The position numbers and the translations under genes were made by a program. A stretch of DNA of 64,000 nt from Amycolatopsis palatopharyngis. GTDB taxonomy: Bacteria; Actinomycetota; Actinomycetes; Mycobacteriales; Pseudonocardiaceae. Shown piece by piece: positions 59,900-64,000 of this stretch. Position 1 is the first letter of the stretch, and the number at the start of each line of letters is the position of its first letter. The notes beneath the pieces are model-generated. The model made no database searches. It saw only the letters and a program-made list of their open reading frames with translations, and was not told where the DNA came from. The DNA lies in NCBI RefSeq assembly GCF_003385185.1, contig NZ_PQHZ01000024.1:1-64000 (forward strand), given 5' to 3'.

Positions 59900-61158
59900 G
59901 CAGCGGAACAGAGCAGTCGGCACGCGAGAACACCGGACAGAGCGCGGAGAACCCCTGGCCGGTCCGCACGGTGGCCAGAAAGATCGCGGACTGGATTCAT
60001 CGGCTGGGCGCGGTCTGGGTGGAGGGCCAGCTGACCCAGATCTCGGCCCGGCAGGGAACGCAGACGGCGTTTCTCACCCTGCGCGACCCATCGGCGGACG
60101 TCTCGATGACGGTGACCTGCCCGATGCGGATCCTGCGTTCGGTCGAGCCGCCGTTGCGCGAGGGCGCAAGCGTCGTCGTGCACGCCAAGCCGACGTTCTT
60201 CCTCGGCAGGGGGACACTGAGCCTGCGGGCGAACGAGATCCGCGCCGTAGGCGTCGGTGAACTGCTCGCCAGGATCGAACGGTTGCGCAAGCTGCTGGCA
60301 GCCGAGGGCCTGTTCGCGACGGAACGCAAGCGCAAGCTGCCGTTCCTGCCGCGCGGCATAGGTCTGATCACCGGCCGCGCGTCGGCAGCCGAGCGAGATG
60401 TACTGGTGAACACCAGCACCCGCTGGCCCGCCGCCAGGTTCCAGGTCATCAACACGGCCGTACAAGGCGCACAGGCAGTCCCGCAGATACTCAAAGCACT
60501 GTCCAAACTGGATGCCGACCCGGATATCGACGTGATCGTCATCGCCAGGGGCGGGGGCAGCGTCGAGGACCTGCTGCCGTTCTCCGACGAGGCTCTGTGC
60601 CGGGCCGTCTCCTCGGCGCGCACGCCCGTGGTGAGCGCGATCGGCCACGAGCCCGACACGCCATTGCTGGATCACGTCGCCGATCTGCGCTGCTCCACTC
60701 CCACCGATGCGGGCAAACGGATCGTGCCCGACGTCAAGGAGGAAACCGAGCGCGTGCACCAGATGCGCGACCGCGGCCGACGCGCGCTGCACGGTTGGGT
60801 CGACACCCAGTGCAGACTGCTCGACCAGTTGCGCAGCAGGCCTGCGCTGGCGGATCCGCTCGGCCCGGTCGAACGCCGCGCCGACGAGGTCGCACTGCAG
60901 GTGCAGCGCGGGCGCAGGGCCATGATGACGGTGCTGACCAGGGAACAGGCCGCGCTGACCTCGGCGCGGGCCCGGCTGGCCGCGCTGGGCCCCGCCGCGA
61001 CCCTGGCCAGGGGCTACGCGATCGTGCAGTATTCCGACCCCCAGGGCAACCTCCGGGTGCTCCGGTCAGTCTCTGAAGTCACGGAAGGAACTCCGCTTCG
61101 TGTTCGCGTTGCCGATGGCGTCACTCACGCCGTCGGAAACGGCGAGACCGGCGAATGA
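59896..61158 (+). CDS. xseA: Exodeoxyribonuclease VII large subunit
   Basis: 420-residue subunit of a single-strand-specific nuclease. The OB-fold domain ([37 protein letters not shown]) is followed by the catalytic region ([86 protein letters not shown]). GTG overlaps the previous stop. Works with xseB further downstream, here separated by one gene. Confidence 0.97.
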   Translation: MSSGTEQSARENTGQSAENPWPVRTVARKIADWIHRLGAVWVEGQLTQISARQGTQTAFLTLRDPSADVSMTVTCPMRILRSVEPPLREGASVVVHAKPTFFLGRGTLSLRANEIRAVGVGELLARIERLRKLLAAEGLFATERKRKLPFLPRGIGLITGRASAAERDVLVNTSTRWPAARFQVINTAVQGAQAVPQILKALSKLDADPDIDVIVIARGGGSVEDLLPFSDEALCRAVSSARTPVVSAIGHEPDTPLLDHVADLRCSTPTDAGKRIVPDVKEETERVHQMRDRGRRALHGWVDTQCRLLDQLRSRPALADPLGPVERRADEVALQVQRGRRAMMTVLTREQAALTSARARLAALGPAATLARGYAIVQYSDPQGNLRVLRSVSEVTEGTPLRVRVADGVTHAVGNGETGE

Positions 61159-61186
61159 GACCAGTCCACGGCAGGAGGGAGAGGCG

Positions 61187-61711
61187 TTGCCCCCGAAGCA
61201 CAGACGGCACGGCAGGTCCTCGTCGCACACACCGCTCACGACACACTCCGTGCCATCGGCGCCTTCCCCCGCACCCACGACAACGTTCCTCCCACTGACG
61301 ACAGAAGCGGCCCTGCGGCTGTCGCGCACCGGCCCGGAGCACAACCGCGCCCTGGTGCTGCGCCATCGGGTGGCGGAGGCCGATGCCGCGGCGAGCAGGT
61401 GCTGGACCGCGCTGCTCGCGGGCTGCGATTCCACCGCGCGGCGGAGTCTCGGGCCGCGGCTGCGCCAGCTGTCCGAGGCGACCTCGCTCTACGTCGGCAC
61501 CCGCTGGTGGTTCAACGACGGCTCGGCCCACCGGCGCCGGGTAGCGCAGTCGCAGGTGCACATCGAGGACGCGATCGCGGACGGGGACGGGCAGGAGTTC
61601 GCGATGGCCTTCATCGGGTACGACCATGCGATGGCCAGCGCGGTAGTGTGCGGAGTTCGCCCACTCGACGAGATCCACCCACCACAGCACACTCGGAGTC
61701 CGACACAGTGA
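61187..61711 (+). CDS. Hypothetical protein between xseA and xseB
   Basis: 174-residue protein of unknown function. N-terminal about 55 residues are low-complexity (His/Ser/Pro/Thr). The core is helical ([102 protein letters not shown]). TTG at 61187 is favoured because AGGAGGGAG precedes it. It overlaps xseB by GTGA, which couples translation of the small subunit to it. Confidence 0.75.
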   Translation: MPPKHRRHGRSSSHTPLTTHSVPSAPSPAPTTTFLPLTTEAALRLSRTGPEHNRALVLRHRVAEADAAASRCWTALLAGCDSTARRSLGPRLRQLSEATSLYVGTRWWFNDGSAHRRRVAQSQVHIEDAIADGDGQEFAMAFIGYDHAMASAVVCGVRPLDEIHPPQHTRSPTQ

Positions 61712-61971
61712 CCGAAAGCGCACCCGAAGGCGAGACCGCGGAACTCGGCTACGAGCAGGCCCGCGACCAGCTCATCGAGGTCGTGCGCGGCCTCGAGGCG
61801 GGCGGGCTGTCACTCGAGGAGTCGCTCGCGCTCTGGGAACGGGGTGAGGAGCTGGCCAAGCTCTGCGAACGGCACCTAGATGGTGCGCGCGAGCGGATCG
61901 AAGCCGCTCTGGCCTCTGTGGAGGACACCGAGGGCGCAGACGGTTCCGGAGCGGCCACGAACGCGGGGTGA
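61708..61971 (+). CDS. xseB: Exodeoxyribonuclease VII small subunit
   Basis: 87-residue helical subunit. Motif [56 protein letters not shown] is diagnostic of XseB. GTG overlaps the stop of the preceding gene (GTGA). Likely expressed with xseA in one operon. Confidence 0.95.
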   Translation: MTESAPEGETAELGYEQARDQLIEVVRGLEAGGLSLEESLALWERGEELAKLCERHLDGARERIEAALASVEDTEGADGSGAATNAG

Positions 61972-62056
61972 CCCTTGCCATGCTCGCGCAAACGTGCACC
62001 CGGCGCTCTTTCTGAGAGAATCAGTGCACTCCGAGCACCGCACAACGGGAGGCACC

Positions 62057-63121
62057 ATGTCCACCGCAGGACAGTCCAGCAGCACGCCCCGACGCAGGGA
62101 GGCGCCGGACCGGAACCTGGCGATGGAACTGGTTCGGGTCACCGAAGCGGCTTCGATGGCCGCCGGAAGGTGGGTCGGCAAGGGCGACAAGATCGGCGGA
62201 GACGGCGCGGCCGTGGACGCGATGCGCCAGCTGGTCAGCACGGTGTCGATGCGCGGAGTCGTGGTGATCGGCGAGGGTGAGAAGGACGAAGCACCCATGC
62301 TGTTCAACGGCGAGGAGGTCGGCAACGGCGACGGCCCTGACTGCGATGTGGCGGTCGACCCGGTCGACGGAACCACGTTGATGGCCAAGGGCATGCCCAA
62401 CGCACTTGCGGTGCTGGCCGTCACCGAGCGCGGCGCCATGTTCGACCCGTCCGCCGTGTTCTACATGGAGAAACTGGCCGTTGGCCCCGAGGCCGCGGGC
62501 ATGGTGGATCTGTCCGCACCGATCGCGGAGAACATCCGCAGGGTCGCCAGGGCCAAGCACAGCGGTGTCTCCGACGTCACCGTCTGCATCCTGGATCGCC
62601 CTCGGCACGAACAGATCGTCAAGGAGGTCCGCGAGGCGGGCGCCCGCATCCGGTTCATCTCCGACGGTGACGTGGCCGGCGCGATCGCGGCAGCGCGGCC
62701 GACCACCGGTGTGGACATGTTGCTCGGGATCGGTGGCACACCGGAGGGCATCATCGCGGCGTGCGCCATGAAGTGCCTCGGCGGTGAGCTGCAGGGCAGG
62801 TTGTGGCCGAAGGACGAGGCCGAACGGGAGAAGGCACTCGCCGCTGGGCACGACCTGGACCGCGTGCTGAACACCGATGACCTGGTTCGCGGGGACAACA
62901 TCTTCTTCTGCGCCACCGGCGTGACCGACGGCGATCTGCTGCGCGGAGTGCACTATCGGGCAGGCGGGGCCACCACCCAGTCGATCGTCATGCGCTCCAA
63001 GTCCGGCACCGTACGGCTGATCGACGGTTACCACAGACTGAACAAGCTCCGCTCGTACTCGTCGGTGGATTTCGACGGCAGCCTCGACGAGGACGGCAAC
63101 GTCGTCCCGCCGCTGCCCTGA
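62057..63121 (+). CDS. glpX: Class II fructose-1,6-bisphosphatase
   Basis: 354-residue gluconeogenic phosphatase. [80 protein letters not shown] are typical GlpX metal- and substrate-binding blocks. ATG after GGGAGGCACC. Rv1099c is the ortholog and the only FBPase of mycobacteria. Its stop overlaps the next gene's ATG (TGATG). Confidence 0.97.
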   Translation: MSTAGQSSSTPRRREAPDRNLAMELVRVTEAASMAAGRWVGKGDKIGGDGAAVDAMRQLVSTVSMRGVVVIGEGEKDEAPMLFNGEEVGNGDGPDCDVAVDPVDGTTLMAKGMPNALAVLAVTERGAMFDPSAVFYMEKLAVGPEAAGMVDLSAPIAENIRRVARAKHSGVSDVTVCILDRPRHEQIVKEVREAGARIRFISDGDVAGAIAAARPTTGVDMLLGIGGTPEGIIAACAMKCLGGELQGRLWPKDEAEREKALAAGHDLDRVLNTDDLVRGDNIFFCATGVTDGDLLRGVHYRAGGATTQSIVMRSKSGTVRLIDGYHRLNKLRSYSSVDFDGSLDEDGNVVPPLP

Positions 63122-63936
63122 TGAGGTACGGGCGCGGCGGTGCCGCTACCGTGCTGGCGCTGACCCTGACGCTGCTCGCCGCCGGTGTCCAGCAGGCGTC
63201 CGCGGCGCAGCCGCTGATCGTCGGCGGGACCGATGCCGACGAGCCGTATCCGTTCATGGTGTCCTTACAGGACCGCTCCGAGCAGCACTTCTGTGGCGGC
63301 TCGCTCCTGTCACCCAGCTGGATACTCACAGCGGCGCACTGCGTGGAGGGCAGGCAACCGCGAGCTGTGAACGCACGAATCGGCAGTGCGGACCGGACGC
63401 AGGGCGGGGAACTGCGCGCGGCGGCGGAGATCGTCGTGCACCCGGCCTATGACCCCAATGGGGCGGGCGGTGATCTGGCTATGGTGCGACTGACCGAACC
63501 CGCGAAGGCCGCGCCGGTACCCGTAGCCGCGACGACAGAGGTGGGCATGCCCGCCCGCATTCTCGGCTGGGGCCAGACCTGCCCGACCGAGGGCTGTGGG
63601 GACAGTCCGGTGCAGTTGCAGCAGCTGGACACCTCCCTCGTGGAGGGCAAGCTCTGCACCGCCCCGTTCGACGATGCGGCGGAGTTGTGCGTCGACAATC
63701 CTGGCGGTGATGCCGGTTCGTGCTACGGCGACTCCGGCGGTCCTGCGCTCCGGAAGGTGGAGGAGGGCCGGTGGGAGGTGCTCGCCGTGACCAGCCGGCC
63801 GGGCAACGGCGACCGCACCTGCGCGACAGGGCCCTCGATCTACACTTCGGCCACCGCCTACTCGTCCTGGATCACCGAGCAGATGGCACCGCCACCGGAG
63901 CCGGAACCCAAGCCGGGCAACCCGCCTGCCCGGTAG
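63121..63936 (+). CDS. Secreted trypsin-like serine protease (S1 family)
   Basis: 271-residue exported protease. A signal peptide (ATVLALTLTLLAAGVQQASAA) precedes the activation-type N-terminus LIVGGTDADEPYPFMVSLQ. Catalytic His in SWILTAAHC, Asp in GGDLAMVRL and Ser in GDSGGP are all present. Six cysteines can pair as in trypsins. A Pro-rich tail (PPPEPEPKPGNPP) ends the protein. ATG overlaps the glpX stop (TGATG), so translation is coupled to a housekeeping gene, which is unusual for an exported protease. Confidence 0.94.
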   Translation: MRYGRGGAATVLALTLTLLAAGVQQASAAQPLIVGGTDADEPYPFMVSLQDRSEQHFCGGSLLSPSWILTAAHCVEGRQPRAVNARIGSADRTQGGELRAAAEIVVHPAYDPNGAGGDLAMVRLTEPAKAAPVPVAATTEVGMPARILGWGQTCPTEGCGDSPVQLQQLDTSLVEGKLCTAPFDDAAELCVDNPGGDAGSCYGDSGGPALRKVEEGRWEVLAVTSRPGNGDRTCATGPSIYTSATAYSSWITEQMAPPPEPEPKPGNPPAR

Positions 63937-63948
63937 CGCGGCGCCGGG

Positions 63949-64000
63949 TCACTCCACATTGCTCGAATGCCCGGGGAACAGGTGGGCGTCGGGATTCAGC
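63949..64000 (-). CDS. C-terminal end of a leftward gene (partial)
   Basis: At the right edge the minus strand is open and reads LNPDAHLFPGHSSNVE then TGA at 63949-63951. Only 16 residues are visible, not enough to identify the product. It would be convergent to the protease gene. Confidence 0.3.
   Translation of the reverse strand, partial: LNPDAHLFPGHSSNVE

Overview
This is high-GC, densely packed DNA from a filamentous actinomycete, most likely of the Pseudonocardiaceae (Amycolatopsis/Saccharomonospora/Prauserella type). The evidence is a WhiB2 regulator, a mycothiol gene (mshB), LpqW, a lipid-droplet-associated protein, class E sortase-type sorting, many GTG/TTG starts, and blocks whose gene order matches Mycobacterium tuberculosis. 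No rRNA or tRNA gene, CRISPR array or secondary-metabolite cluster was seen.

Layout. 1-16 kb corresponds to the Rv3248c-Rv3260c neighbourhood: ahcY (partial), a large membrane protein, a sortase substrate, an amino-acid permease, a CDF metal transporter, manA, a SIS-like protein, a Trm112 protein, manB, a DUF3499 protein, a Zn-protease-like protein, a giant membrane glycosyltransferase and whiB2. 16-32 kb holds a site-2 protease, an array of palindromic repeats, mshB with two small partners, a split oligopeptide ABC system (fused double ATPase, two permeases, two paralogous binding proteins), an AT-richer secreted protein, lpqW and typA (Rv1165-Rv1171 neighbourhood). 32-44 kb holds a small Cys/Lys-rich protein behind an iron-box-like site, an attenuator-controlled trpS, a Nudix hydrolase, a two-component system divergent from a LolA-like/ABC operon, and a thiamine ABC operon behind a TPP riboswitch. 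44-49 kb holds purC followed by a decayed accessory patch (AbiE remnants, a Doc/antitoxin pair, a phage-type fragment) abutting the 3' end of ychF. 49-64 kb is DNA repair (AdaA-AlkA fusion, ogt, sbcC, sbcD, rmuC), then ispH, lipid-droplet protein, xseA, xseB and glpX (Rv1099c-Rv1112 neighbourhood), and a trypsin-like protease.

The most unusual signal is a repeated 81-bp mini-gene (26 codons, consensus pieces MSD..R.RVG.GTERCAA and VRQE) found four times. At two loci its start overlaps the stop of the gene before it and its stop overlaps the start of the gene after it (ATGA/TAATG junctions), including two tandem copies wedged between sbcD and sbcC. The tandem copies differ only at two synonymous positions. 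A fourth copy has its own Shine-Dalgarno site and has lost its stop, so it is fused to a membrane protein. It looks like a mobile translational-coupling cassette that makes a conserved peptide.

Two families of intergenic palindromes are also present: a 22-bp perfect palindrome (12 copies, partly in a 63-bp periodic array) and a 30-bp tandem repeat near ispH. Regulatory elements readable from sequence are a Trp-Trp leader attenuator, a TPP riboswitch with a visible SD/anti-SD pair, a LexA box between sbcD and rmuC, an iron box, an antitoxin operator and several strong hairpin terminators.
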